From positions 1 through 64,000 of the forward strand of contig JAHWDD010000002.1 in assembly GCA_023897205.1 (NCBI GenBank): a stretch of DNA of 64,000 nt, given 5' to 3'. A program made the position numbers and the translations under genes. Of this stretch, positions 35,154-45,645 are shown one piece after another. Every line of letters begins with the position of its first letter. Position 1 is the stretch's first letter. The stretch is from Exophiala sp. HKRS030. Its lineage: Eukaryota; Ascomycota; Eurotiomycetes; Chaetothyriales; Herpotrichiellaceae. The notes beneath the pieces are model-generated. The model saw only the letters and a program-made list of their open reading frames with translations. It did no database searches and was not told where the DNA came from.

Positions 35154-36737
35154 ATGTTCCCGAACCTAGGTCTTGTCGCTGCTTCTGCAACCATACTACT
35201 GCTCCTCTGCCTAGGTCGTCGACTTCTGCCTTCCAAGTCACGTCCACATCTTCCACCAGGCCCTCCCCGACTTCCCTTCATTGGCAACCTACACCAAGCA
35301 CCACAGGTATACCCGTGGCGCGTGTATCAGGAATGGACGAAGCAGTACGGACCCGTGTTCAGCCTGCAATACGGCATGAACACCATCATCATGCTTGGCA
35401 CCTACCAGGCGGCGCACGAGCTGTTGAACAAGCGAAGCCACATCTATAGTTCGCGCCCGAGAGCCGTCATGGGGGGTGAGTGTCTCAGTCGCGGCTTGCG
35501 CACTCTGCTTATGCCTCACGGTCAACAGTGGCGCAATCACCAGCGCCTTCAGGCCTCATACCTTAACATTCGAGTCTCACAGAGCTACCGCTGCGTGCAG
35601 GATCTCGAGAGTAAACAGCTTCTCTACGAGCTCCTGTCCCCCAGTGTGGACTTTGTAGACCGTTATCACCGATACTCGTCGAGCGTTATCTTCGCGCTCG
35701 CCTACGGTCGACGTCTCCCCGTCGGCGATGAGCCGGAGATCCAAGCCATTGACGAGGTGATGAAGAACTTTCTCTACGCCGCGCGTGTGGGCACCTGGCT
35801 TGTTGACTCAATCCCCATACTAAACTATCTACCGAAATTTCTTGCTCCGTGGAGACGACTCGGTGACAGGCTTCATAAGTTCGAATCTACCCTCTGCATT
35901 GATAACATGACTAGGGGCCTTGAGTCGGAATCGTGGAACTGGTCAAAACATGTCTCAGGGATGAAAGAGGGACGGAATATGTCCACGAAAGAGCTAGCTT
36001 ACGATGTCGGTATTATTTACGAGGCCGGAAGCGACACGACGTCTATGGCCCTCGAGATCTTTACACTGGCAATGCTTGTGTATCCCGACGTTATGAAGAA
36101 GGCGCAGGCTGAGGTCGACAGCAAAGTGGGCGAACACTATCCCGGCTTCGAGCACAGGGACTTACTACCTTACATGGACGCCATGATCAAAGAAGTCTTG
36201 CGCTGGAGACCCGTGAGTGCGGGTGGAATCCCTCACGCGGTCATCCAGGACGACGAGTATCTCGGCTACCACATCCCCGCCGGCGCGACCGTCATAGGGA
36301 ACCACTGGTCCATCCACCAGGACGAGGACGTCTACAAGGACCCAGACACCTTTAACCCGGACCGGTGGATCGAGGATCCTTTCCTGCCGCTTGCTCCGTT
36401 TGGGTTCGGCAGGCGGATCTGCACGGGCCAACATCTCGCACTTAACAGCCTCTTCATCAACATGGTGCGGATCCTCTGGGCGTTTGATATCACCCATGCA
36501 TATGAGACTGTGATGGATATAGATGCCAAGGGTCATGCAGTGCAAGTCAGGCGAAAGTGCGAAGTCGATCCGCTCGCGTTCACACAGGGATTGAACTCCA
36601 AGCCGATGCCGTTCAAGGTCGAGTTTAAAGCGAGGTCTCTACAGAGGGAGCAGACTATTCGAAACCAATGGGACAGCGCAGACAAAAGACTTGACGTGCT
36701 GCTGGAGGGTATTCGGGTTGACGTGAGGGGGAAGTGA
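35154..36737 (+). CDS. Cytochrome P450 (intronless)
   Basis: One uninterrupted exon of 527 aa. MFPNLGLVAASATILLLLCL forms the membrane anchor, followed by the hinge LPPGPPRLPFIGNLHQ, an I-helix YEAGSDTTSMAL near residue 289, ExxR as EVLRWRP and the heme site FGFGRRICTGQ with Cys423. An in-frame ATG at 35079 adds 25 residues before the anchor. It resembles the six-exon P450 at 29914-31813 in architecture (IYSSRP, AGSDTTS, ILNYLPKFLAPWRR versus FLRYVPKFLAAYKR), so the two probably belong to related subfamilies. It differs in lacking introns. Together with the flavoprotein between them it forms an oxidative trio. Substrate is unknown. Confidence 0.9.
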   Translation: MFPNLGLVAASATILLLLCLGRRLLPSKSRPHLPPGPPRLPFIGNLHQAPQVYPWRVYQEWTKQYGPVFSLQYGMNTIIMLGTYQAAHELLNKRSHIYSSRPRAVMGGECLSRGLRTLLMPHGQQWRNHQRLQASYLNIRVSQSYRCVQDLESKQLLYELLSPSVDFVDRYHRYSSSVIFALAYGRRLPVGDEPEIQAIDEVMKNFLYAARVGTWLVDSIPILNYLPKFLAPWRRLGDRLHKFESTLCIDNMTRGLESESWNWSKHVSGMKEGRNMSTKELAYDVGIIYEAGSDTTSMALEIFTLAMLVYPDVMKKAQAEVDSKVGEHYPGFEHRDLLPYMDAMIKEVLRWRPVSAGGIPHAVIQDDEYLGYHIPAGATVIGNHWSIHQDEDVYKDPDTFNPDRWIEDPFLPLAPFGFGRRICTGQHLALNSLFINMVRILWAFDITHAYETVMDIDAKGHAVQVRRKCEVDPLAFTQGLNSKPMPFKVEFKARSLQREQTIRNQWDSADKRLDVLLEGIRVDVRGK

Positions 36738-37205
36738 GGTTTTCGGTCGCAGGCATGGTTCCTGATGTTTAGGACAACTGTTGATCTTGGTTCCAATTCG
36801 ATACACCTCACTTCTTGTTGCGCGAAGGACTATTTCGAGAGTACCGTTAGACTGAAAATTGACGGAAGCTATGGCGATTCTCTTAAAGGAAGGAGTTCCG
36901 AGTGCTTATTTCAGGCAAGTATGCCGAGAGCTTAGTAGCGTCCCTCTCTCTCTCTCTCTGATCTCTTCCCTTTTTCCCCTCTTCCTCATCTACCTTTTCT
37001 ATTCAAACTTGCTACGTGCTCCCGGAATAGTCGTTCACGTGGCTTGACTACTTCGCTTCGTCGTCCTAAGCAAGAACCAATTACTCCGTCTCTAACGATG
37101 ATTCTATCTTCGCTCCAATCGCGACATTGAGGTACCTGGTGATGGAATCCCATAACAGCTATGTGAGTACCTAAGAAGTATAGCATTCCTATTAAAGAAA
37201 CGTCC
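36738..37205. other. Intergenic region with CT-rich tract
   Basis: A TC-repeat and pyrimidine-rich tract (about 36942-37010) lies upstream of the next regulator, consistent with a fungal promoter or leader. No gene is seen. Confidence 0.45.
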
Positions 37206-39554
37206 ATGTCGTCTGCAGCCTTCATTGGCGACGTACCTCGGTCATCATCAGCAAGTGGGAGACAACTACCAGCCTATCGTGCGAGATACTCTCGCCATCG
37301 CGTCGAGAGAGCCTGCGACATTTGTCGTCGCAGGAAGGAGCGTTGCGATGGAGCTCGGCCGTATTGCTCTGGCTGCGTAGCCGCGGGCAGAGAATGCGTA
37401 TACTCCGGTCACACCAAAAAGCGAGGTCTACCAGAGGGATGGGTACGTTCGTTGCAAAAGATATGGGCTATGGCTATAATGCGCAATTCAGACCTGGAGG
37501 ATGACATCCTCGCCATTGTATCCGATGGGCTAAAAGACCCGACTCAAAAAGACTTTGCCGCACTCTGGACGGACGAATTCAACGAATATGGCCTGTTTCA
37601 GAGATGGAAAAGGTCTAGGGTGTCACGAGAACTCGAAAATCTGCTCCCATCGCTGGAAAATCTTCCTTTAAACAAAGTTAAAGACACATCCGGAGAAGAT
37701 GAGGTAGAGGTTGTTCAGGAACTCCATCGAAGTGACAGCTATATCCAAGCCCAAGGCATTCCACAAATTCGTGATGCTTCAGATTTGATCGCAATAACTG
37801 AGGACGCAGCAATGGACGACGACATCGGAGGTCAGAACGAAGCAATTAAAGCGCTGCATGATTCCCAGAATACTGTTGTGCTGACCGCATCTACCCCGGA
37901 TCTGCTCAACTCTTATTTTACATGGACTCAGTCCTGGCTACCGATCATTGAAAAACACACCATCTACCGCGAATGGCACCAATATTCCGAAGGGACCTCA
38001 ACTTCACTTTCAGGCGAGCACGTCTGCCTCATGGCCATTACCATCTATGAACAATTACATGGACCGAAATCTCCACGTTTAGCCACTCCTGAAGCCGCTA
38101 TCAATGGTGGAGATTTCTATAATCTACAGGTCGCGATAGAGAACTTGATACCAAAGGACAATAAGGAGCTTCGACTTGCCCATGTTCAGGCTCTACTTAT
38201 TCTTACATTAACAGTGCTGGGCCTGGGACGTCTCTTGGATGCCTGGCTACTTGTAGGTCGGTGCTCTAGATTGATCCTTCTCCTGAAATCGACAAGTGCT
38301 GGGTTCATACCTAGCTACGAATTGAGACAGAGCCCTCAACCAGACAGAATACAACATGTATTACTTGCATGTTTTGTCATCGACTCTCTGTTGTCATCTA
38401 GGCTTTCCATTCACCCACATATTCGACCTGAAGACCTCACAGACAGGGATCTCGTGGAAGAGGATGGTGATGAAGAGTGGACACCGTTGCCGCAAGCCTT
38501 CCAGTCTGGTGGAGCGGCCTCTGGGCCGATGTTCGCGATGAGTACTCTCAATCAGTTGGTACAAGCGTCGAAGTTCTACGGACGACTTTCTGCAAGTTCG
38601 ACGTCTGCCGAACGGCGTTTGGCGGAGCTCCAGTTACTTGAAGATGACATTGAATCTTGGTGTCAAGGTCTCCCGATCAAGAGTCGCTTGGCATATTCAT
38701 TCAAGGAAGATGACTTGGGCCACTCTCCTCATCTCTGGATGGTTCAATTAATACTTCTGAGTACCTTGACTGCTGTGGTGGTTCAACGGAAACGGCTTGG
38801 GCAAGCCGATCCGAAGAATTCTTATCGACTATCAGCACTATTTCAGCAGCTGAGTCTTCTACTGACAACTCGGGCAAAGAATTTGAACTCGGCGGCCATT
38901 CCTCCGATCTGGGAGCCAATTTTATCTACATTAATGGACAATATTGAAGAAGCCGAGAGTTTATCGCTAACTTTCACCGAAGACATACTTGTCTCTCTGA
39001 AAGCAATTGTCGCTAGCGCAAGCAGTGTTTGGCCGGCCTTTAACGATCTCAATGGCAGACTTGAGTCACATTCAGCAGACACAGCTGAGCTTCGCCGCAG
39101 CACAACACAGCCCCCAATACAACAGGGCCAAGCTACAGACAATGCATTCTCTCGCATGACTGAACAGGAGCTTGTGTCCGCCAGCGACCCTGTTGGTAAT
39201 GATATGAACATGTCACGAGGTGCAATTCCAGCAGACTTGCACCGATCGGACCTCGACCTTCGTCTCCTTCAAGCGGACGACGGCGAAGTTACCAATACGT
39301 CTACGCTGTGTCAAATCGGTCCCACCGAGCCGATACCCCCAAGCACCCAAAGCGATACCGGGTCTTTAATGCCCGATTTTGTTACCATGGATGCCCTCAC
39401 ATGGTATTTCTTGCGCAATCTGTTGGGCATGTATGTGGCAGCTAACGCCTTCTTTCTTAGGGATTCGTCCTGGCAACAGAGCTTTCAGCACCTGGGCTTC
39501 TCACAACTAGAAGCTACAAACGATGGTTTGAAGTCGTTCTTTGACGAGATGTGA
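37206..39554 (+). CDS. Zn2Cys6 transcription activator, QutA-like
   Basis: A single 782-residue exon with a perfect zinc cluster at Cys37, Cys40, Cys47, Cys54, Cys57 and Cys64 (RACDICRRRKERC, YCSGC, GREC). The linker KKRGLPEGWVRSLQKIWAMAI follows. The KKRG...G-[YW]-[IV]-R-[ST]-L motif directly after the cluster is characteristic of QutA/Qa-1F-type quinate activators and some relatives. The middle region has the fungal_trans pattern (SYFTWTQSWLPIIEKHTIYR; LLACFVIDSLLSSRLSIHPHIRPEDL). Such activators switch on qut/qa genes and are inhibited by the QutR/Qa-1S repressor. A repressor gene sits at 45646-48102, which supports the QutA reading. Assignment rests on linker and context; a different specificity is possible. 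Confidence 0.85.
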   Translation: MSSAAFIGDVPRSSSASGRQLPAYRARYSRHRVERACDICRRRKERCDGARPYCSGCVAAGRECVYSGHTKKRGLPEGWVRSLQKIWAMAIMRNSDLEDDILAIVSDGLKDPTQKDFAALWTDEFNEYGLFQRWKRSRVSRELENLLPSLENLPLNKVKDTSGEDEVEVVQELHRSDSYIQAQGIPQIRDASDLIAITEDAAMDDDIGGQNEAIKALHDSQNTVVLTASTPDLLNSYFTWTQSWLPIIEKHTIYREWHQYSEGTSTSLSGEHVCLMAITIYEQLHGPKSPRLATPEAAINGGDFYNLQVAIENLIPKDNKELRLAHVQALLILTLTVLGLGRLLDAWLLVGRCSRLILLLKSTSAGFIPSYELRQSPQPDRIQHVLLACFVIDSLLSSRLSIHPHIRPEDLTDRDLVEEDGDEEWTPLPQAFQSGGAASGPMFAMSTLNQLVQASKFYGRLSASSTSAERRLAELQLLEDDIESWCQGLPIKSRLAYSFKEDDLGHSPHLWMVQLILLSTLTAVVVQRKRLGQADPKNSYRLSALFQQLSLLLTTRAKNLNSAAIPPIWEPILSTLMDNIEEAESLSLTFTEDILVSLKAIVASASSVWPAFNDLNGRLESHSADTAELRRSTTQPPIQQGQATDNAFSRMTEQELVSASDPVGNDMNMSRGAIPADLHRSDLDLRLLQADDGEVTNTSTLCQIGPTEPIPPSTQSDTGSLMPDFVTMDALTWYFLRNLLGMYVAANAFFLRDSSWQQSFQHLGFSQLEATNDGLKSFFDEM

Positions 39555-40753
39555 AGTAATTTTGTCGGAATTAGTGCCTATAAAGTACCAGAATGCTCCA
39601 AATTAAAATCAGAACTCAATGTCATCAACTTCGACACAGGCCTTAGCTTGCCGGCACAGCAAGCCATGCTTCTCGACTGCAATTTTGCTGCCACCTTCAA
39701 TGCCCTTCTCTCGATTATGGCCAAGCATGTCTTGGAGCACTTTTACTCCCATCATCTGCTGCTGCAGTATGCCAAGTATCGGTACTCGGACGGAAATTGG
39801 TTCTACAACTAGTTCTTCGCCGATTGTAGACACCTTGGAAGGACAAACGGGGATAAGTTTGTCCTTTTCGTACCAACCTCGAACCCAGAGGGCTCTCTGC
39901 TCCCCATCTTGACCGCCCTCAACTTGGTTACCATGACCATCATATTAGGCCCAGAAGAACAAAAAGCGACAGCCACTATCAGCAATCGACCTCGGGTCCG
40001 TCTAAAATGAGTCTTTGTATGATGGTCGCTTTCATTTCAGTGACAGCACGAGTGGCAGCTTTGTTTATATCTGTGCTAATTTTGTGACATCTGTGCATGA
40101 TAAAGGCGCCAGCGTCCATACCAGCTTGTGATGCGGCAATAGAGTCCTTATGATATGTCTTCCCCGTCCATGTGGTATAGATGTACGCCGATGGATGGAA
40201 GATTGATAGGAGATTTTGCCACTCGCAGGCGTGACGCCCCTAGTGCAGTTTCCACTTCAGTAATCTGCCGAAGTTCGGGTGTTGAGGGTTTGTTTGTAAT
40301 GCACCAACCCTCTGCTAGCTCGCGTAACTTGTAGCGTTCTAATGCTAGACTGTTTGAATCACTATTTCACACTAAATCTTTAGGTCTAGAGCCTTCCTGC
40401 TAGACTATGTAGGCCTACCATCTTACTTTCCCAACCGTAAGTTCTAGCGATAAATGCATGGCGCGTTTGCAACAGAGTTACATATTTTTGGTTGGAATAG
40501 GCATCCTGTTCACGTGACTGGACATGGGAACAAGTGTTCATTGGTCGGCTATGACTTCATCCGAAAGTCAGGTCGGCTCGGCATTCCGTGTTGGGCGTAT
40601 GGAGGCCTCCACAAATCTGTGGTCGGAATGAGAATTTCTGTACCTGGAAGACATTGTATGCGTACCTCTCGCGTACGCGATAAATTGGTTAGATCTCCAA
40701 CGGTTGCCAACCTGAATCGAAGCTCGAAATTGTGTGACCCTGAAACCATAGAC
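39555..40753. other. Intergenic region with unassigned minus-strand frame
   Basis: A minus-strand frame of about 100 codons (from about 39920 to the stop at 39609) has acceptable composition (LVVEPISVRVPILGILQQQM) but no upstream ATG in frame and no recognised domain. It may be a terminal exon or chance. The plus-strand frame preceding the hydrolase (40454-40753) is open in frame with it but probably not coding. Confidence 0.35.
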
Positions 40754-41545
40754 ATGGCATCGATCAGACACAAGTCGGTCTTATATCACAGTAGTAAGGT
40801 CATTTACGACAGCTATGGTAGTGGGGGTTCCGCGCTCGTTTTCATCCATGGCTGGTCATGCTCGGCCGCTCTATACTACGCGCAAACACCATTGTTCCAC
40901 AGACATCACAGCATTACCATCGATCTACCAGGCCACGGCCGCAGCGACGCTCCAAAGATTGAATACAGTCTCGAATTCATGGCCAGAGCCGTCATTGAAG
41001 TACTGAATACGGAAAATATCTCCTCCGCTATTCTAATCGGTCATAGCATGGGAGGCCCAGTCTCGACCATGGTACTACGGCTGAAGCCCCAAGCAGTGCG
41101 AGGTGTCATTTATGTCGACTCGTTCTTCCACCTACCAGAGACATACATGACTGTTTCTCAAAGACAAGAGCTTGCTGCAGCGCACGCGGATGATGAAAAG
41201 TTCAGGAGCTTTTTGGCGCCTTTCGCGACACCCAAATTGTCGAGTGGAGATTGGGAGAGAATTATCGACATAATGACTTCAACGGCCCTTCATGTACGGA
41301 CAAATGCAACCACAACAGTCGTGCAACCACACGCATGGAGGTACAAGGAGATCTATGAAGTGCCGGCGTTGCATTTAGTGACCCCAATGTTCGAGGACTT
41401 TGATCGTCACTGGTTGCACCATATCCCGCGCCTAGAAACTGTGGTGTGGCCGGACAATGGACACTTTTTGTTCATGGAAGAGCCCCAGCGATTCAATGCT
41501 GCTGTGGAAGAGTTTCTAGACAGGCTTGAGCTGTTCCGGACGTAA
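40754..41545 (+). CDS. Alpha/beta-hydrolase
   Basis: 263 residues from the preferred ATG at 40754 (MASIRHKSVLYHSS). An in-frame ATG at 40454 would add 100 residues that do not resemble the family. Features in order are the oxyanion loop FIHGWS (His32), IDLPGHGRSD, the nucleophile elbow GHSMGG with Ser98, and a C-terminal catalytic His in DNGHFLFMEEP. An acidic residue in the MFEDFD segment is a candidate third member of the triad. This is a standard single-domain alpha/beta hydrolase without a signal peptide, so cytosolic. It lies between the QutA-like regulator and the quinate dehydrogenase. Hydrolysis of a quinate ester would suit the neighbourhood, but nothing in the sequence fixes the substrate. 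Confidence 0.85.
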   Translation: MASIRHKSVLYHSSKVIYDSYGSGGSALVFIHGWSCSAALYYAQTPLFHRHHSITIDLPGHGRSDAPKIEYSLEFMARAVIEVLNTENISSAILIGHSMGGPVSTMVLRLKPQAVRGVIYVDSFFHLPETYMTVSQRQELAAAHADDEKFRSFLAPFATPKLSSGDWERIIDIMTSTALHVRTNATTTVVQPHAWRYKEIYEVPALHLVTPMFEDFDRHWLHHIPRLETVVWPDNGHFLFMEEPQRFNAAVEEFLDRLELFRT

Positions 41546-41771
41546 AAAATGCAGGATGGCAGGTTCCATCATTCTATCCTCGCCTCGTGGCGAATGACAC
41601 ATTGCAGATTAGCTGCTATCAAAGTATATTCCGAAGCATCTACTCATCATACCGAGACTATAGTTGAGGATCGCAATGGAGATCAAAGGCCTGAGATGGA
41701 ATCACTGTCTCAGCTAGCATGATTGAATTTCGCGTTTCTATACTCTCTCCTGGTGATTAAGATTTCCATGT

Positions 41772-42803
41772 CTAGTCCAAGCTCTTCCTCTCTCTCGAAC
41801 AATTGTTAAGATAATTGCACTGATGTAGTGTAGCCTCTATGACATTCGACACCTCCTTGATAGCTAGCTCAGACACTGGCTTGCTGGACCATAGTCTGTT
41901 CTGAGCGACGGCTTGGTACTTCACTGCCTCGACTCCTGACACGGTCTGCCAGCCAGACATCTCCGCAGCTTTCATGAGATTGGTATGCGGGCTTGGATAA
42001 TAACACATATCGAGGAGATAGCCGTCTCGGTCACCCACACGTGTGAGTTTATGCAACGTGATTGAGATCAGCTTTTGAGCGTGTTTCTCTTCCGCTGATT
42101 CTGCTGGAAGGTCCGGCGTGGTACCGACAATCAGTCTGGGAACGTCTAGCGAGCTAGCTTGGTCCAATGTTGTCAGTGGCAACAATTCCGTAGTACATCC
42201 TCCTTCCGACATTGACTTGACAACCTCTTCGATCTCTGAGAAGCTTCGATTGATCAGATAGATCGTGGAAACGTCGAAAAACTTCCATAGAGCATAGATA
42301 GCAGCCCGAGAGGTTCCTCCTGCACCAATGACCAACGCAGGCTGGCCCCTACATATTTCTTCGACACCAGGAAATGCTCGTAAGAATGAATCCCGGATGC
42401 CAATGCAATCCGTGTTGGCTCCGATATATGTTCTCGAATTCGAAGACGGGTTATCTCTGAGATAAATTGTGTTGATGGCGCCTATAATTCTAGCCTCTTC
42501 GGTGAGATTGTCCACAAATCTTAGGCCAGTAACCTTATGGGGCATGGTAATGGAACAGCCAACGCAATTTGGACTTTGAAGTTCTTTGAAACAGGCATCG
42601 ACGTCCGGTGTGTCCAACAGGTAAAACTGCCATCGCAGTTGCATGTGATTCCAGAAAACATGATGCACATGCGGAGATAAGGAGTGGGAGATGCGTTCAC
42701 CGAGAAGAAATGCATAAGGAGTGGATGGTAGTCTGGTGGGTTCAATGACGCTGCGAGGATGATGGTTCAGGAACTTGAATTCCCTACTATTGACAGTAGC
42801 CAT
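41772..42803 (-). CDS. qutB: Quinate/shikimate dehydrogenase (QutB/Qa-3 type)
   Basis: An intronless 343-residue protein of the shikimate/quinate dehydrogenase family. The substrate-binding motif SLSP is at residues 41-44, the catalytic-type Lys90 is in TMPHK, and Asp132 is in the GANTD motif. The nucleotide-binding loop VIGAGGTSRAA starts near residue 158. It is monofunctional, unlike the C-terminal domain of AROM. Its place beside a permease, a QutR-type repressor and dehydroshikimate dehydratase makes NAD-dependent oxidation of quinate to 3-dehydroquinate the likely reaction. It is divergent from the permease gene, with about 355-400 bp between the starts. Quinate versus shikimate preference cannot be decided from motifs alone. 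Confidence 0.88.
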   Translation of the reverse strand: MATVNSREFKFLNHHPRSVIEPTRLPSTPYAFLLGERISHSLSPHVHHVFWNHMQLRWQFYLLDTPDVDACFKELQSPNCVGCSITMPHKVTGLRFVDNLTEEARIIGAINTIYLRDNPSSNSRTYIGANTDCIGIRDSFLRAFPGVEEICRGQPALVIGAGGTSRAAIYALWKFFDVSTIYLINRSFSEIEEVVKSMSEGGCTTELLPLTTLDQASSLDVPRLIVGTTPDLPAESAEEKHAQKLISITLHKLTRVGDRDGYLLDMCYYPSPHTNLMKAAEMSGWQTVSGVEAVKYQAVAQNRLWSSKPVSELAIKEVSNVIEATLHQCNYLNNCSRERKSLD

Positions 42804-43157
42804 GGTGAGGCTGCGTTAGTGGAGATTTCGGACCGCGTCCTTGCTTCTTTCTCTTATTTGAATGTAAACCTGTACCTGTGGCACTTCCCGAGGTAAAAAT
42901 TCAAAGCCTTTTAAGCAAATCTCTATCCAATGACCCATGGAAGTTCGACGGCTCAAGATTTTGCCGGCTGACCCCCTCATATCTACAAACGTTCTTTACT
43001 TGAAGCTATAAACCTAAATCAGAACCCGGAAATTTCTTTCGCCGAAGATTAAGCACCAGAAGTCTAAGTTTCCCCTGGAGAACTACACAGTTTAGCTAGC
43101 TTGGGGATTGTCCTCAAGGAAAATTCCCTGGCGGACACGTAAAGTGTCAATGGATTC
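42804..43157. promoter_or_regulatory. Divergent promoter region, qutB / permease
   Basis: About 350 bp separating the divergent dehydrogenase and permease genes, the arrangement in which QutA/Qa-1F sites usually lie. I found no convincing copy of the GGRTAA-N4-TTATCC consensus by eye. Confidence 0.5.
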
Positions 43158-44912
43158 ATGCATAATCCTCCGTCATCCATTCCAACATTCACTCAGGCAT
43201 CTGCAACAATGGCTGTAAAGACTTCCCTCACAATATCTCTCATCCTCTACTACGTTATTCCTTCACTCATTACAGGCATTGCCTATGGCTGGGAAGTTGG
43301 ATCTATGGGCGGCATCCTTGCTATGCCTCAATTTTTAAACTACATGGGCACACCATCGGACTTCCGCCAGGGGCTTATGACCGCTGCTATGATAGCTGGA
43401 GAGATCGTCGGATCACTCTTTGTCGGCTTCATCTTTGCAGATCGCTTTGGTCGCAAACCTACGATATTTGTGTCGATCGCGCTGTATCTAGGAGGTCAAG
43501 TAATATTGGTCGCGGCGCAAAACCAGGCCATGTTTATTGTTGGACGGGCAATCAACGGCCTCGGAGCTGGGCCTTGGTTCCAGACCATTTCATTGTTAGT
43601 TCGGCCACTTATTCTTAAGCCACGACGCAAGATTGTTCAAGTCACTGACAAAAGAAAGTTATACTGCTGAGATCACTCCTCCTCGCATCCGTGGTCGTGT
43701 CACTGCGACTCTTAACAGTGGCATTGCCCTTGGCATCCTTATCGCATATTGGATTCAGTATGGAGCGTTGAATATCTCGGGTAACGCTGCGTGGCGGCTC
43801 TGCTTCTCTCTTCAGCTAGGCCCTGGTGTCATCGTCGGCGCGATCATGTTCTGGCGCCCGGAGTCGCCTCGCTGGCTCGTTCAAAGTGGTCGTGACGACC
43901 AAGCTCTTCTCGTGTTGGCAAATCTTCACGGGAAAGGTGATATCAACAATGAGTTTGTGCGTGCTGAGTTCGCGGAGATTAGAACTATTGTTCAGCTTGA
44001 GAATTCTTCCGAAGCACCTTCATACCTCAAATTGATTATCGATAAAGAATTTCGACGCCGAACAGGCCTCGCTATGGGACTCCAATGTATGCAGCAACTC
44101 AGTGGAGCAAATATTGTCCTGTATTATGCAGCGAAGGTGTTTGCCCAGACTGGAAGAACTGGACCATCGGCGGCTCTCCTTGCCAACGGCATCAGCTCTG
44201 CTCTGCTCCTTGTGGCCACAACATCTCTGACCATCATGATCGACTACTATGGTAGAAGAAAACCAATTTTCCTTGGTCCCATTGCCATGGGCTCCTGTTT
44301 GCTCGTGGTTGCATCTCTCCTCGTCCGCTTTGGAGCCCCTCTTTTGACCAAACTACCCAGGCGATTCAGTTCACCTTTGAAAACACCTCCGCAGGAGAAG
44401 CCGCGCTGGCATTTATGTTCCTTTTTCAGGTGTCCTTTGGTGCGCTCAGCAGCTCTCTACCTTGGACGTATCAAAGCGAAGTCTTTCCCATCATTGCCCG
44501 AGCCAGAGGCACTTCTCTCGCCGTTACCGCCAATTACTTCACCAACTTCTGGCTTGGCCTGTATATTCCAGAGGCTTTAAATACTGCATCTTGGAAGCTT
44601 TACTTTATCTTCGCCGGCATCAACTTCGGTTGCGCTCTGATCGGCTACCTGTTCTATCCCGAAACTACAGGAAGATCTCTGGAGGAGCTGGATCTGCTGT
44701 TCACACCAGATCGATCAATATGGGTCTTCCTAGATAAGCCCGCAAAGAAAAAGATCTCATTCGCTGGGCAAGAGGCAGAAATCGACCCGGAAAGACTTGC
44801 CAATGAACTCGACAAGGATCATGTCTTTAAGAAGACAACCTTTATTAGCGGTGGCGAACAGATCAACGACAAAGCCGCACAGGATGTTATGCACCAGGAG
44901 ATAACTCGATGA
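43158..44912 (+). CDS. qutD: MFS sugar/quinate permease (QutD type), possibly frameshifted
   Basis: MFS sugar-porter family. The ATG at 43158 or, more likely, 43209 (MAVKTSLTISLILYYV) begins helix 1 (GIAYGWEVGSMGGIL). Loop motif GxxxxDRFGRKP follows, then an intron (43595-43658, GTTAGT...AAAG) joining ISF to YTAEITPPRIRGR. Next come PESPRWL, QQLSGANIVLYYA and the C-terminal PETTGRSLEELDLLF. Around 44336-44345 the frame changes: RFGAP continues as SFDQTTQAIQFTFE one frame over. Either one base is missing near a CCCCTCTTTT run (mutation or sequencing error), or a 47-nt GT-AG intron (44323-44369) restores the frame while removing family-like residues. It is divergent from the dehydrogenase. Probable role is plasma-membrane quinate import. 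Confidence 0.8.
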
Positions 44913-45645
44913 TAGGTGATCTAAGTTAAGATGTAGAGGGCGCATATTTTCCACCAGGTCAACTTGGAATGGCGGGAGTAGTGCATCCGCCACGGGCCCC
45001 TTGTAGACTAGCCACTACTGTAAATGCATCTTGCTTGGATTAATTCTCTCCCGTCTCTCTGTCTACCCTTTCCTCTCTTCCACTTCTCTCTCTTCGCAGA
45101 TTCGGATTACATCACTATTCATCTTCCTACATTTCAGGACGACGATATGTGTGACGCCTGTGAGCACCCCGACTAGCTGAGGATTGCACAGACACAGCTT
45201 AGAGGGCTCTCAAGACCTTGGCTAGGCTGCCAAGCCTATCAGCGTCTCTCATTCTCAAGAAACTATACTCCCTGCAGTCTGACAGGTCCAAGGACCCTCA
45301 GAAGTATTGCAAGTCCCCCGACCAGAATCACATAAATATGGTTGAACATCCTGTGAAAACGGTAAGCGTTCTCCAATTGCCAAGACGGCCTTTCGCTCGT
45401 CCGATAGTAGAAGTTGGCAACACGTGAACCCTGCCCTGCCCCGCATCGGAAAGACCGGGCGCTGAATTCTAGGAGCGCTGGATTCGTCGGTCAAAGCTTA
45501 GCCGCCTAAATGAGCTGGTAGAGATTTCACGATTTGGAATGTGAGCGTACACGCCACCAAATCTCTCCCTCAATATCCCGAAAACTTGAACACCACAATC
45601 AAGCCTTTCGCTGAATGTGCTCTTGATCGTCTCGTGAGATTGTAA
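44913..45645. other. Intergenic region, no supported gene
   Basis: About 730 bp with a pyrimidine-rich stretch near 45045-45095. Small frames have no recognised motif. It contains the promoter of the repressor gene. Confidence 0.5.

Noticed and set aside
39840..39860. QutA/Qa-1F operator (GGATAAGTTTGTCC)
   Set aside because: The half-sites do not match the 16-bp GGRTAA-N4-TTATCC consensus and the position is not upstream of a qut gene start.
40454..40753. 100-residue N-terminal extension of the alpha/beta-hydrolase
   Set aside because: The extension lacks family resemblance, and the ATG at 40754 gives the usual hydrolase length and start.
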